64,000 nt of DNA from Rhodopseudomonas sp. BAL398 (GTDB lineage Bacteria; Pseudomonadota; Alphaproteobacteria; Rhizobiales; Xanthobacteraceae). Under the pieces are notes generated by a model. The model worked only from the letters and a program-made list of their open reading frames with translations. It did not search any database and had not been told where the DNA came from. This document shows positions 8,763 to 18,367 of this stretch, one piece after another; within the stretch, counting starts at the first letter, position 1, and each line of letters begins with the position of its first letter. The translations under genes were made by a program, and so were the position numbers. The DNA is taken from positions 3,038,001 to 3,102,000 of the forward strand of contig NZ_CP133111.1 in the NCBI RefSeq assembly GCF_033001325.1, read 5' to 3'.

Positions 8763-8888
8763 TCAACCCTGGCGAGCCTTGAAGCGGCGCTGCACCTTGT
8801 TGATCACATAGACCCGGCCCTTGCGCCGCACCAGGCGGTTGTCGCGATGGCGGGAGCGCAGCGATTTCAGCGAGTTACGGACCTTCAT
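8763..8888 (-). CDS. rpmJ: 50S ribosomal protein L36 (bL36, zinc-free type)
   Basis: The 41-aa product starts [18 protein letters not shown] and continues [21 protein letters not shown]. This is the longer bL36 paralogue that lacks the zinc-binding cysteines, a structural protein of the large ribosomal subunit. The start at 8888 is fixed by the family N-terminus; the frame is open further upstream without similarity. Confidence 0.95.
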   Translation of the reverse strand: MKVRNSLKSLRSRHRDNRLVRRKGRVYVINKVQRRFKARQG

Positions 8889-9181
8889 GGGACTATCCTG
8901 ATGCTCTTGAAAGGCCGTGTTGGAGTGGCCGAAAGCTGGAAAATGATGGTTGTCCCCGGCGCAGCCGAGCCGCGCCAAGACAGGCGGTTCTTAAGCCATT
9001 GCAAGGTGGACTGTCAATCCAATCAGGCCCTGCCTCCCCGGCCTGTCGTTTCCGGGCGCTGCAATCGAGATCCCGCCCCGGGCCGGCGCAAGCGGATTGG
9101 CAAGCTAGCAATTTTATTGATAAAGCCCTGCAATTAGCATGCGACCGCCCGAGGCCATTCCACACTCGCCAGGATGCCCAG

Positions 9182-10066
9182 ATGTCTTATCCCGCTTTGC
9201 TCAATCCCGACGACTTGGTTGCGATCGACATTCACACCCATGCCGAAGAGCCCTGCGGCTGCCATGGGGACGACGGCTATGACGATTTCCAGGCCAAAAT
9301 GGCCGAATATTTCAAATCGCCGAACAAGCATCCGCCCACCGTGCCGGAGACGGCCGCCTATTATCGGTCCAAGAAGATCGCCGCGGTGATCTTCCCGGTC
9401 GATGCCGAGCGCGAGACCGGGTTTCGCCGCTACAACAATGACGAAATGATCGAGCTGACGCGGCAGAATGCCGACGTGTTGATTCCTTTCGCGTCGATCG
9501 ACCCGCATAAGGGCAAGATCGGCGTGCGGGAGGCGCGGCGGCTGATCGCCGATTACGGCATCAAGGGGTTCAAGTTCCATCCGACCATGCAGGGCTTCTA
9601 TCCGAACGACCGGATGGCCTATCCGCTGTATGAGGCGATTCAGGAAGGCGGCGCGATCGCCCTGTTCCATACCGGGCAGACCGGCGTCGGCTCCGGCATG
9701 CCGGGCGGCAACGGGATGCGGCTGAAATATTCCAACCCGATGTATGTCGACGATGTCGCGGTGGATTTCCCCGATATGAAGATCATTCTCGCCCACCCCT
9801 CGTTCCCCTGGCAGGAAGAGGCGCTGAGCGTCGCCACCCACAAGCCGAACGTCTATATCGACCTGTCGGGCTGGTCGCCGAAATACTTCCCGCCGATCCT
9901 GGTGCGCTACATCAACAGCATGTTGCAGGACAAGATGCTGTTCGGCTCGGACTGGCCAGTGATCACCCCGGACCGCTGGATGGCGGATTTCGCCAAGCTC
10001 GAGATCCGCGACGAAATCCGGCCCAAGGTGTTGAAGGCCAACGCGCGCAAGCTGCTCGGCATATGA
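9182..10066 (+). CDS. Amidohydrolase 2 family metal-dependent hydrolase
   Basis: ATG at 9182 (AGGA upstream) gives 294 aa. The family PF04909 metal and active-site motifs are all visible: AIDIHTHAEEP (HxH) at the N-terminus, GIKGFKFHPTMQGFYP, ALFHTGQTG, IILAHPSFPW and the Asp in MLFGSDWPVI. The cytosolic TIM-barrel enzyme probably hydrolyses or decarboxylates a carboxylated substrate. Relatives in R. palustris include the 4-hydroxyphenyl-beta-ketoacyl-CoA hydrolase of the coumarate pathway, but no coumarate genes are nearby, so the substrate is left open. The stop overlaps the next start (ATGA). Confidence 0.87.
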   Translation: MSYPALLNPDDLVAIDIHTHAEEPCGCHGDDGYDDFQAKMAEYFKSPNKHPPTVPETAAYYRSKKIAAVIFPVDAERETGFRRYNNDEMIELTRQNADVLIPFASIDPHKGKIGVREARRLIADYGIKGFKFHPTMQGFYPNDRMAYPLYEAIQEGGAIALFHTGQTGVGSGMPGGNGMRLKYSNPMYVDDVAVDFPDMKIILAHPSFPWQEEALSVATHKPNVYIDLSGWSPKYFPPILVRYINSMLQDKMLFGSDWPVITPDRWMADFAKLEIRDEIRPKVLKANARKLLGI

Positions 10067-11325
10067 CCAAGCAAGATTTGATGCGCAACCTTGCCGTCTC
10101 ACGGCAGGGGGCCGCGATGGCGACGGCGTTCATGCTGCCGCTCTCCACCAGCGGCCAGGCGATCGCCGTCTCGGTGCTGGTGGTGCTGGCGCTGCTGACG
10201 CTGGACGGCGCCCGCCTCGCCGTGACGCTGCGCAAGCCGGCCGCCTGGCTGCCGATCGCCCTGTTCGCTCTGATCCTGGCAGGCGCGACCTGGTCGACCC
10301 AGCCATTACCCGTCGCGATCAAATCGGGCTCGGGTTACGTCAAGCTGCTGCTGATACCGCTGCTGATGGCGACGGCCTTCACGCCGCGACAGATGCTGCA
10401 GATCGGGTTCAGTTTTCTCGTCGCCTGCACGATCCTGCTGGCGCTGTCCTGGCTGTCGTTGTTGTGGCCGACCGGCCCGTGGGGCTGGTTCAAAGGGCCC
10501 GGCGTCCCAGTCAAGGACAACGCCGTGCAGAGCAGCTGCTTTGCGCTGTGCGCTTTCGGCCTCGCAATCGGCGCGCTGCGGATCTGGGCGAGTGGCGAGC
10601 GCCGCCGCGCGATCGTCATGGTGGGGCTCGCGCTGTTGTTCTTCGCCGACATCTTCTTGATCTTCATCTCCAAGACCGGCGCCTTGATGGCGGCGGCTTT
10701 GCTGCTGCTGTTGCTGCTGCAACTCGGCGGCTGGCGCCGCGCGGCGATGGTCGTCGTGCCGTTGCTGATTGTGGTGGGGCTCGCCTTGTGGTCGTCGGCG
10801 CCGGCACAGCGGCGACTGGCCGAGATTTCGATCGACATCAACGCCAGTCAGAGCCTGGAGCCTGACGCCCATGAAACCCTCTCCACCGCGGCACGCATCG
10901 ATTTCTGGACCAAGGGGGTCGAATTCCTCAAGCAGGCGCCGCTGCTCGGCAACGGCACCGGCAGCATCAGGTCGATGTATCAGAGCCTGCAGGAAGAACA
11001 GCCATCGCCCTATGGCAAGGCCACGTCAGATCCGCATAATCAGTTCCTGCACGTCGCGCTGCAGGTCGGCCTGATCGGCGGCGCCCTGTTGCTGGCGATG
11101 TGGGCGGCCCATGTCTGGATGTTCGCGCAGCGCGGTCTCGTTTCCATGATGGGGCTGGCCGTGGTGCTGCAGAACCTGATCGGCTCGCTGTTCAACAGCC
11201 ATCTGTCGACGGTGACGCTGGGCATGTTGTATTGCCTGGCGGTCGGATTGCTCGGCAGCGCGCGGGTCGGCATACGACCAGCGCAGCCCGTGCGCGAGCC
11301 TATCGCAGCTTCAGCAGACGCTTGA
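10063..11325 (+). CDS. O-antigen ligase/Wzy-like polytopic membrane protein
   Basis: The 420-aa protein has about ten transmembrane helices and a periplasmic loop in its second half (EISIDINASQSLEPDAHETL to SSPYGK region). It carries the Wzy_C/WaaL signature SDPHNQFLHVALQVGLIGG. Such enzymes ligate or polymerise O-antigen on lipid carriers at the periplasmic face of the inner membrane. It overlaps the amidohydrolase by 4 bp. Its end overlaps the convergent glycosyltransferase gene, another LPS gene, by 26 bp. Confidence 0.85.
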   Translation: MTKQDLMRNLAVSRQGAAMATAFMLPLSTSGQAIAVSVLVVLALLTLDGARLAVTLRKPAAWLPIALFALILAGATWSTQPLPVAIKSGSGYVKLLLIPLLMATAFTPRQMLQIGFSFLVACTILLALSWLSLLWPTGPWGWFKGPGVPVKDNAVQSSCFALCAFGLAIGALRIWASGERRRAIVMVGLALLFFADIFLIFISKTGALMAAALLLLLLLQLGGWRRAAMVVVPLLIVVGLALWSSAPAQRRLAEISIDINASQSLEPDAHETLSTAARIDFWTKGVEFLKQAPLLGNGTGSIRSMYQSLQEEQPSPYGKATSDPHNQFLHVALQVGLIGGALLLAMWAAHVWMFAQRGLVSMMGLAVVLQNLIGSLFNSHLSTVTLGMLYCLAVGLLGSARVGIRPAQPVREPIAASADA

Positions 11326-12016
11326 GATAGCGCCGCCGGAATTTCTGCACGGCGAACTGGATCCGCAGCCGGGTCTGGCCGTGGCCCTTGCGGTCCAGCG
11401 AGCTCTTGAACGCGCCATTGAGACTGCCCTGCTCCGCCAGCGGCGGCTCCGGCCACAGGAACGGGATGCCCATCGCGGGATCGCCGGTGTTGAACACGAT
11501 ATCGATCGGCTCGTGCATCGGATGCCGCGCGATCCAGTCGAGCCGAGCCTCGGCCTCGGCGGCGCCGAGCACATAGGCCTCCATATTGCGGACCCTGTTG
11601 CCCGGATAGACCAGCTGCCCCGGCCGCAATTGCGCGGCTGGCGTATAGAAATTGGTCGCTGCACCAAGATGCAGAATCCGCGGGCGCGGCCAGCGCTCGG
11701 CATCGGCCAGCACCAGCTTCAGCCGCGCCACGAAGTCCGGAACCAGCTGGGCGTCATCCTCGAACACCAAAGCGAGATCCTGGTCGCGCTCGCGGATCCG
11801 CTGCATCGCGCAGATATGCTTCAGCGCGCAGGATTTTTGCCGCAGCGTGAGATCCGCGCCCTCGGCGAAATAGGCCTGATCGACATCGGACGGGATCTCG
11901 TCAGCGTCGAAGTCGAGCACCCATTCGAACGCAATGCCGGCGCGGTCCAGCTCGCGCTGGATATGATCGGTGCGCTCGGGCAGCGATTTGGCGTGAATGA
12001 CATAGGCCGGCAGCAT
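11300..12016 (-). CDS. Glycosyltransferase family 25 (LPS biosynthesis)
   Basis: The start at 12016 has GGAG six bases upstream and gives 238 aa; ATG at 12022 is possible. The GT25 pattern is clear: LPAYVIHAKSLPERTDHI at the N-terminus, SCALKHICAMQRI (the family GC-LSH segment) and LALVFEDDAQLVPDF with the acidic metal-binding EDD, then AYVLGAAEAEARL. It likely transfers a sugar to the LPS core. Its 3' end overlaps that of the convergent ligase gene. Confidence 0.87.
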   Translation of the reverse strand: MLPAYVIHAKSLPERTDHIQRELDRAGIAFEWVLDFDADEIPSDVDQAYFAEGADLTLRQKSCALKHICAMQRIRERDQDLALVFEDDAQLVPDFVARLKLVLADAERWPRPRILHLGAATNFYTPAAQLRPGQLVYPGNRVRNMEAYVLGAAEAEARLDWIARHPMHEPIDIVFNTGDPAMGIPFLWPEPPLAEQGSLNGAFKSSLDRKGHGQTRLRIQFAVQKFRRRYLKRLLKLR

Positions 12017-12239
12017 CGGCATCTCCAAACGATGGCGGCGGAGCCTAGACCAACGCGCCGACCTGCGTCCGTATAGGACCAAAGCCGGGCTTTGAAAATG
12101 GCGCGACGCAAGGTCGTGGCACAACCAAAACGCGCGTGCCGCAACGACCCTTCAAACGGCCGGGCCCCTCTTCACTTTTTCCAGCGGATGTGTGACGGGG
12201 TGACATCGTCGAGCCCCGCCCAATCCAGCGAGCCCACCC

Positions 12240-12698
12240 ATGAGCCTTGAGTCCGTCCGCGCCTTCTTCGCCGCCCACGCGCCCGATATCGCGGTGCTGG
12301 AATCGCCGACGAGTTCGGCGACCGTCGCGCTGGCGGCCGAGGCCCACGGGGTGCCGCCGGCGCGGATCGCAAAGACGCTGGCGCTGCGGATCGGCGAGCA
12401 AGTGGTCCTGGTGGTTACCAGCGGCACCGCGCGGCTCGACAACAAGAAGGCCAAAGCGGCGTTCGGCGGCAAGCCGAAGATGCTCGGCTTGCATGAGGTC
12501 GCCGACCTCACCGGCCACGAAGTCGGCGGCGTCTGTCCGTTCGGGTTGATAGCACCGCTGCCGATCTACTGCGACGTTTCGCTGCAGGCCTTCGATGAAG
12601 TCGTGCCAGCCGCGGGCTCGATCCACAGCGCGGTGAAGATCGCACCATTGCGGATGGCCGAGCTGGTCGGCGCCCAATGGGTCGAGGTCTGCGGCTGA
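12240..12698 (+). CDS. ybaK: YbaK/ProX-type aminoacyl-tRNA deacylase
   Basis: The 152-aa YbaK/EbsC domain protein shows VLESPTSSATVALAAEAHGV, ARIAKTLALRIGE with the conserved Lys, VVTSGTARLDNKKAKAAFG and GHEVGGVCPFGL. These enzymes clear mischarged tRNA, commonly Cys-tRNA(Pro) or Ala-tRNA(Pro). Which amino acid this member edits cannot be read from sequence alone. It is monocistronic. Confidence 0.88.
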   Translation: MSLESVRAFFAAHAPDIAVLESPTSSATVALAAEAHGVPPARIAKTLALRIGEQVVLVVTSGTARLDNKKAKAAFGGKPKMLGLHEVADLTGHEVGGVCPFGLIAPLPIYCDVSLQAFDEVVPAAGSIHSAVKIAPLRMAELVGAQWVEVCG

Positions 12699-12904
12699 TG
12701 ACTACGGACAATTACTAAGCCGACTTCCCGCGCGACGGAAAAATCATCACACGCGCCCGCGCAGCCTGAGCCGCTCCGATAAACCGCTCGCTTGACATCG
12801 GCAGCGCTGCGCTAGACGGTATCGCCCAACGATAAGAACACAGCAAACGACCGCAACGACACGGGAACAACCCGGCGGCGGCGCTAGCTACCAGGGGGAG
12901 ACAG
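12699..12904. other. Intergenic region before the TRAP operon
   Basis: This 206-bp gap separates the deacylase gene from dctQ. A TTGACA at 12792-12797 is followed at non-ideal spacing (15 bp) by TAGACG, so a sigma70-type promoter is possible but weak. GGGGGAG five bases before 12905 is the dctQ ribosome binding site. No regulator gene or riboswitch-like structure was recognised. Confidence 0.4.
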
Positions 12905-13426
12905 ATGCTGGGCAAATTGCTCGGCCGCGCCTCCACGCTACTGGCGTGGATCGGCGGCATCGGCCTCATTTTGATGATGCTGCACATCGCGGTCGACGTC
13001 GTCGCGCGCTACATCTTCAACGCGCCGCTGCATGGCACGGTCGAAATCGTCTCCGCCTACTACATGGTCGCGGTTGTGTTCCTGCCGCTGGCGATGATCG
13101 AACGCAGCAATGGTCATATCGTGGTCGAGCTGGTTACCCAGCATCTGCCGCGGCGCGGCCAGGACGTATTGATCGGATTCGTGGCGCTGGCGTCGGCGGT
13201 CTATTTCGGCGCCTTTGCCTGGCAGACCTGGAGCGACGCGCTGAAGAAATTCGCGGTCGGCGAGCAGGCGCTTGGCAGCGTCGCTATCACGGTCTGGCCG
13301 ACACGATTCTATCTTCCGATCGGTTGCGGAATGATCGCGCTGGTGCTGGTGCACAAGGCGCTCCGCCTGTTCGTCGGCGACCGCAGCGTGCTCGATCCCC
13401 ACGCCCCGCCGGAGTCGCAGCAATAG
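12905..13426 (+). CDS. dctQ: TRAP transporter small permease (DctQ)
   Basis: The 173-aa protein has four transmembrane helices (for example LIGG-type helix 1 around residues 13-35 with GGIGLILMMLHIAVDVVARY). The DctQ hallmark VDVVARYIFNAPLHGTVEI and the AMIERSNGHIVVELV segment are present. It forms the membrane complex with DctM. First gene of a dctQ-dctM-dctP operon. Confidence 0.92.
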   Translation: MLGKLLGRASTLLAWIGGIGLILMMLHIAVDVVARYIFNAPLHGTVEIVSAYYMVAVVFLPLAMIERSNGHIVVELVTQHLPRRGQDVLIGFVALASAVYFGAFAWQTWSDALKKFAVGEQALGSVAITVWPTRFYLPIGCGMIALVLVHKALRLFVGDRSVLDPHAPPESQQ

Positions 13427-13465
13427 CAACGCCTCTCAACTTGGCCCCAGAAGGAGGCGCTGTGC

Positions 13466-14773
13466 ATGGATGACCTGACGCTGAGCGGAATTGTGCTCGG
13501 CCTGCTGATCACCCTGTTGCTGTTTCGCGTCCCGGTCGGCGTGGCGCTCGGCGGTCTTTCCTTCGCCGGGATCTGGGTGATGCTCGGATCGCGCACCGCC
13601 TGGGGAATTCTGACTGCCGTCCCCTACGACTTCATCTCGCACTGGACGTTGAGTTCGGTGCCGATGTTCCTGCTGATGGGCTATATCTGCTTTCACTCGC
13701 AGCTCACCGACGGACTGTTTCGCGTGGCGCGAAGCTGGCTGTCCTGGATGCCGGGCGGGCTCGCCGTCGCCTCGGTCGGCGCCGCGGCCGGGTTCTCGGC
13801 GGTCACCGGATCGTCGCTGGCCTGCGCCGCCGCGATGGGTCGGATCGCGATTCCCGAGATGCTGCGCAGCGGCTACGACAAGGGCCTCGCCTCCGGCACC
13901 GTCGCCGTCGCCGGCACCATCGGCTCGATGATTCCACCCAGCATCCTGCTGCTGGTCTATGGCATCTATGCCCAACTGCCGATCAGCCAATTATTCCTGG
14001 CCGGCGTCGTGCCCGGCATTCTCACAGCTGTCCTGTACGCCGCGATGATCATCGTCCGGGTCAAGCTCAATCCCAAGCTCGCGCCGGCGGTCACCGAGAC
14101 CGTGTCCTGGCGCGATCGCTTCGAGGCTTTCCGCGGCACCTGGCCGGTGATCGCGCTGATCGTCGGCGTGTTCGGCGGGTTGTTCGGCGGCATCTTCACC
14201 CCGACCGAGGCCGGGGGCATCGGCGCTCTCCTGTCCTTCGTGATCGGCTTCGCGCAGCGCACTTTGACGTGGAAGAAGATCAAGCTGGCGATCACCGAGA
14301 CGCTGATCACCACCGGCTCGATCTTCATCATCGCGGTCGGCGCCATTCTGTTGACCCGCTTTCTGGCGCTGTCCGGATTCACCGGCTTCATCGCCGAAGT
14401 CGTGGTCGACGGCCAGGTCAGCCCATTTCTGCTGGTCCTCGGCACCATGGCGGTGCTGCTGTTTCTCGGCTGTTTCCTCGATCCGATCGGCATCATGTTG
14501 CTGACGCTGCCGGTATTCCTGCCGGCGGTCGAAGGTCTGCATATCAACCTGATCTGGTACGGCATCATCCTGACCAAGCTGCTGGAGATCGGACTGATCA
14601 CGCCGCCGGTCGGGCTCAATGTGTTCGTGATCAAGGGCATCGTCGGCGATGCCATTCCGATCGAGACGATCTTCAAAGGCATTCTGTGGTTCCTCGTCGC
14701 GGATGTGCTCTGCGTCGTATTGCTGGTGACGTTCCCCCAGATCTCGCTCTATTTGCCCGGCCTGCTCGGCTAG
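13466..14773 (+). CDS. dctM: TRAP transporter large permease (DctM)
   Basis: The 435-aa protein has about 12 transmembrane segments and the DctM features FRVPVGVALGGLSFAGIW, AAGFSAVTGSSLACAAAMG, GTIGSMIPPSILLLVYGI, IFTPTEAGGIGALLSFVIG and FLDPIGIMLLTLPVFLPAV. It catalyses sodium-coupled uptake of the organic acid delivered by the binding protein. AAGGAGG lies upstream of the start at 13466, and 39 bp separate it from dctQ. Confidence 0.95.
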   Translation: MDDLTLSGIVLGLLITLLLFRVPVGVALGGLSFAGIWVMLGSRTAWGILTAVPYDFISHWTLSSVPMFLLMGYICFHSQLTDGLFRVARSWLSWMPGGLAVASVGAAAGFSAVTGSSLACAAAMGRIAIPEMLRSGYDKGLASGTVAVAGTIGSMIPPSILLLVYGIYAQLPISQLFLAGVVPGILTAVLYAAMIIVRVKLNPKLAPAVTETVSWRDRFEAFRGTWPVIALIVGVFGGLFGGIFTPTEAGGIGALLSFVIGFAQRTLTWKKIKLAITETLITTGSIFIIAVGAILLTRFLALSGFTGFIAEVVVDGQVSPFLLVLGTMAVLLFLGCFLDPIGIMLLTLPVFLPAVEGLHINLIWYGIILTKLLEIGLITPPVGLNVFVIKGIVGDAIPIETIFKGILWFLVADVLCVVLLVTFPQISLYLPGLLG

Positions 14774-14856
14774 GCGAAAGGCGGCCCGCCGCATCGGTGA
14801 ATCCGGCGCGGCAGACGATGAAGTCGAATGAGAAACGACAAAGGAGGAGACAAAGC

Positions 14857-15981
14857 ATGAGACAATCATGGATCGCAGCGTCCGCACTGGCGCTCACACT
14901 CGGCATGACCGGCGCGGCATCGGCGGTGACGCTGAAGGCCGCTCACTATCTGTCGCCGAAACATCCGGTCGGCGTCGGTTACGAGGTCTTCGCCAAGGAG
15001 GTGAAGAAAAATTCCAACGGCGAAGTCACCGTTCGCGTGTTCCCGGGCGAATCGCTGCTAGGCGCCAAAGCGATCTCCGACGGCATTCGTGACGATGTCG
15101 CCGATGTCGGTTTCACCACCATGACCTATACGCCGTCTTATTACCCGCACGGCATCCTGCTCAACGATCTGGCGATGGTCGGCGAGAACGACATGGCCGC
15201 CGCGATGGCGATCACCGAGCTGTTCACCATGCATTGCGCGCCGTGCCTGGCCGAATTCACCAAGCAGAACGAATTGTTCGGCGGCGGCATGAGCACCGCG
15301 CCCTATGTGCTGGTCGCCAAGGGCGACCTCAACTCGCTCGAGAAGATCAAGGGCAAGAAACTGCGCGCCGGCGGCTCGCTGTGGGATCGCTTCGCCAAAT
15401 CGGTCGACGCCACCGGCGTCAACGTGCCGTCCTCGGAGATGTACGAGACGCTGTCGCGCGGCATCATCGACGCGGCGATCTATGCGGTCGGCGGGTTGAA
15501 GACCCATGGCCTTGCCGACGCCGCGACCCAGGTGGTGCAGCTCAATCTCGGCTCGTTCCGCTCCGGCAATCTCTATGCCATCAACCTCGACACCTGGAGC
15601 AAAATGACGACCGCGCAGCGCGCCGCGATCTTCAAGGCGCTGCCGGTGGCGATCGTCAGCACCGTCAACGCTTACCATGAAGGCGACAAGGAAGCCCTGA
15701 AACTGGCGAAGGAGAAGAACATTCCGGTGCTGCAGCCCGATCCCAGCCTGGTCGCCGCGCGCAAGGACTTCGTCGAGAAGGACCTGCCCGGCATCATCGA
15801 AGCCTCGCAGAAGAAGGGTATCACCGACGCCAAGGAGTTCGTCGACAAGTACAAGGAGCTGCTGGCCAAATATGAGAAGCTGGTGACCCCGATCGAGTCT
15901 GATCCGGCCAAGCTCAGCGACATGTTCTACAAGGAGGTCTACGCCAAGCTCGACCCGGCGACGTTCGGGGTCAAGAAGTAA
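14857..15981 (+). CDS. dctP: TRAP transporter substrate-binding protein (DctP family)
   Basis: ATG at 14857 has a perfect AAGGAGGAG eight bases upstream and gives 374 aa. A signal peptide ends near MTGAASA at residue 23. The periplasmic binding domain follows, with KAAHYLSPKHPVGVGYEVFAKEV and LRAGGSLWDRFAKSVDATGV, and the late segment GIIDAAIYAVGGLKTHGLAD. The ligand is probably a carboxylate, but nothing adjacent identifies it. Placing the binding protein last (Q-M-P) is one of several usual orders. Confidence 0.92.
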   Translation: MRQSWIAASALALTLGMTGAASAVTLKAAHYLSPKHPVGVGYEVFAKEVKKNSNGEVTVRVFPGESLLGAKAISDGIRDDVADVGFTTMTYTPSYYPHGILLNDLAMVGENDMAAAMAITELFTMHCAPCLAEFTKQNELFGGGMSTAPYVLVAKGDLNSLEKIKGKKLRAGGSLWDRFAKSVDATGVNVPSSEMYETLSRGIIDAAIYAVGGLKTHGLADAATQVVQLNLGSFRSGNLYAINLDTWSKMTTAQRAAIFKALPVAIVSTVNAYHEGDKEALKLAKEKNIPVLQPDPSLVAARKDFVEKDLPGIIEASQKKGITDAKEFVDKYKELLAKYEKLVTPIESDPAKLSDMFYKEVYAKLDPATFGVKK

Positions 15982-16035
15982 CGCCACGGCCCGGCGGCGC
16001 AGCCTCAAGATTGCGCCGTCCTCGCCGATCGATCA

Positions 16036-17364
16036 TCAGCCTGCCAGCGCGCGGCGCTCCTGCTCGCCGCGGCGCAGCGACTTCAGGAAATTGCGCACCG
16101 TGCCGCCGAGCGTCGCGGCCTGCTCGGCGAGCGAGCTCGAGGCGCTGAGCGTGGTGCCGGCGTGTTGTTCGGTCTCGCCGACATTGACACTGACGCCCTG
16201 AATATTGCCCGAAATATCGCGGATGCCGGCGAAGGCCTGTTCGATATTGCGCGCCACCTCGCTGGTGGCGGCGGTCTGCGCCTCGATCGCCTGGGCGATG
16301 TGGCGGGTGATCGCGTCGACCTCGCCGATGGTCTGGCCGATATTGGCGATCGCGTCGGCGGCCGCTTTGGTGGTCTCCTGCACCTCGGCGATGCTCGCGG
16401 AAATGTCCTGCGTCGCCTTGCTGGTCTGCGCGGCGAGCGATTTCACCTCCTGGGCGACCACCGAAAATCCCCTGCCCGCCGCGCCGGCGCGGGCCGCCTC
16501 GATCGTCGCGTTGAGCGCCAGCAGATTGGTTTGGGCGGCGATCTCGTCGATCAGCTCGACGATGGTGCCGATCCGCTCGGTGGCGCTGCGCAGGCTGTCG
16601 ACGGTGACGCGGGCGCTTTCGGCGCTTGTCACCGCCGCCTGGGCGATCGCGGCCGAGCGGTTGACGTTGCCGAAGATCTCGTTGGCCGACGCGGTCAGCT
16701 CGGTGGTCGCCGCCGCGACGGTCTCCATATTGGACGATGCCTGTTCGGACGCCGCCGACACCGCGACTGCGCGCTCCCGCGTCGCCGCCACGCCGCGGCC
16801 GAGGCTGCCGGCGGTGTCGCCCATATTGTTCGAGGCGGCCGACACGGTGCCGATGACGGCGCCGATCGCGCTTTCGAATTCCGCCGTATTGGCGTTGAAG
16901 GCCGCGACGCGCAATTCGATCGCCTGCATCGCGTCGTTGATGGTCTGGCTGGCGATCAGCAGCGCGCCGTGAAGGCCCTGCGGCAGGATCCGGCGATAAT
17001 ATTTGTCGTCGCGAACCGCCGCCATCGCGGCGCTGGCCTCGCGGACAAAGGCGTCGCAGCGGTCGATCATGTCGTTGAGGGTGCGCTGCAAGTCGCCGAG
17101 ACTGCCGTCCTCGCGGCCATACATGACGCGGGCCTCGAAATCGCCGTCGGCGATCCGCGCGCAGACGTCCTTGAGCTGGACCACCGCACGATCGAGTCGG
17201 AGCAGCATCACGCCGATGGCGCCGAGCGCCAGCGCGACCAAGGCCAGACCGCCGACCTGCAGCGACGGCGAGCCCAGCCACGCGCCGATCGCAACCACGA
17301 GCACCCCGGCAACGGCGATGCCGAGACCGATCGCGGCCTTAGAGAGAGAAGACAAGCTGGTCAT
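16036..17364 (-). CDS. Methyl-accepting chemotaxis protein, paired with a PAS protein
   Basis: Start at 17364 gives 442 aa. Two transmembrane helices lie at about residues 8-57 with almost no periplasmic loop, so the receptor has no extracellular ligand domain. A HAMP-like linker ([17 protein letters not shown]) precedes the cytoplasmic coiled coil. The hairpin tip [20 protein letters not shown] and the segment [17 protein letters not shown] are canonical. Its start lies inside the end of the PAS gene (26-bp overlap), so the two look like a split Aer-type energy-taxis receptor. Confidence 0.92.
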   Translation of the reverse strand: MTSLSSLSKAAIGLGIAVAGVLVVAIGAWLGSPSLQVGGLALVALALGAIGVMLLRLDRAVVQLKDVCARIADGDFEARVMYGREDGSLGDLQRTLNDMIDRCDAFVREASAAMAAVRDDKYYRRILPQGLHGALLIASQTINDAMQAIELRVAAFNANTAEFESAIGAVIGTVSAASNNMGDTAGSLGRGVAATRERAVAVSAASEQASSNMETVAAATTELTASANEIFGNVNRSAAIAQAAVTSAESARVTVDSLRSATERIGTIVELIDEIAAQTNLLALNATIEAARAGAAGRGFSVVAQEVKSLAAQTSKATQDISASIAEVQETTKAAADAIANIGQTIGEVDAITRHIAQAIEAQTAATSEVARNIEQAFAGIRDISGNIQGVSVNVGETEQHAGTTLSASSSLAEQAATLGGTVRNFLKSLRRGEQERRALAG

Positions 17365-17854
17365 AGGACATGTTCTTTGAGTTGACGAATGCAACCAGCC
17401 GGCGGTATCCGGCCTCCAGAGCATCCTTGCCGTTACGGTGGCAGGCCTCCTCGGCGAGCAGCTCGGCATAGAGCGGCGCCAGGGTCGCGACCACGCGGCG
17501 CTCGGGCACGCGACGATTGGAATGATAGCCGATGATCCGGCGCTCGGAATCGAACGACGGCGTCACATGGGCGAATACCCAATAGAAGTCCCCGTTCCGG
17601 GTGATGTTCTTGACGTAGGCGAAGATCTCACGGCCGTTCTGCACGGCGTCCCACAACAGCTTGAACACGCAGCGTGGCATGTCCGGATGGCGCAGGATGC
17701 TGTGCGGCTTGCCGATCAGTTCGACTTCGCTGTAGCCGCACACCTCGGCGAACACCTTGTTGGCGTAGGTGATGCGACCCTTTGTGTCGGTTTTGGAGAC
17801 GATGATGTCGTCGAAGAAAACCTCGACGGAAGTCGGCGTCTTTGCGGGGCTCAC
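17339..17854 (-). CDS. Aer-like PAS domain protein
   Basis: The 171-aa protein has one PAS domain (about residues 8-125): [60 protein letters not shown] and the [12 protein letters not shown] segment. The HxxLRHPDMP/W-rich pattern is that of FAD-binding PAS domains of Aer aerotaxis receptors. It has no signalling domain of its own and overlaps the downstream chemoreceptor gene by 26 bp, suggesting it senses redox state and passes it to that receptor. The pairing is inference. Confidence 0.85.
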   Translation of the reverse strand: MSPAKTPTSVEVFFDDIIVSKTDTKGRITYANKVFAEVCGYSEVELIGKPHSILRHPDMPRCVFKLLWDAVQNGREIFAYVKNITRNGDFYWVFAHVTPSFDSERRIIGYHSNRRVPERRVVATLAPLYAELLAEEACHRNGKDALEAGYRRLVAFVNSKNMSYDQLVFSL

Positions 17855-18046
17855 GGAAGAAATTCACCAGGGTCGTGACTGGCGCCACGGTCGTTCGGAC
17901 GAACGACGCGATCGCCCAGCAGAAATACCAGGATAGTGTTAAAACTTGGTTGGTCGGAACCCAATGATCATGTCTCGCACCGAGGGTGCGTCAGCTTCGC
18001 CCATGTCGGGCATCATCTTACAACTAATTGATTGCGAAATGACCGC

Positions 18047-18298
18047 TTACCGTTTGTCTTTCTGGCTGCGCCCGATTCCGGCGACCAGCAGAAACGCCAC
18101 CACCAGGCTCGCGCCATTGAGCGCAGCGGCCCGGATCGCATCGGCCGACAATTCAAACTGGTTTTGGGCGACATAACCCAGGGTCGCCGCAACGACCAAA
18201 GCCACGATGGTTGCCGCCAGTAATTGACCAACAAGGCGAACGGAAAATTTCGGCATTGGAATTTTTGGCATCGGGCGAAATCCTGCCTTGGAGTTCAT
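18047..18298 (-). CDS. Small two-helix membrane protein
   Basis: The 83-aa reading starts at 18298 (MNSKAGFRPMPK). A second ATG at 18271-18273 with AGGA upstream would give a slightly shorter protein. Two hydrophobic helices are visible, LLAATIVALVVAATLGYVA and ALNGASLVVAFLLVAGIG, separated by a short loop and followed by a basic tail (RSQKDKR). No family was recognised. A GGAAC-N16-GGTT element 70 bp upstream suggests control by the general stress sigma factor. Confidence 0.55.
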   Translation of the reverse strand: MNSKAGFRPMPKIPMPKFSVRLVGQLLAATIVALVVAATLGYVAQNQFELSADAIRAAALNGASLVVAFLLVAGIGRSQKDKR

Positions 18299-18367
18299 CA
18301 CGGCGCGAACCGTGATGGACAACCGGTGCGATTGCGATTGAGACCTTGTAGCACGCGTTACGACACC

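Noticed and set aside
12792-12815. TTGACA...TAGACG as a sigma70 promoter for the TRAP operon
   Set aside because: The spacing is 15 bp and the -10 is poor, so it is mentioned only as a possibility in the gap entry.
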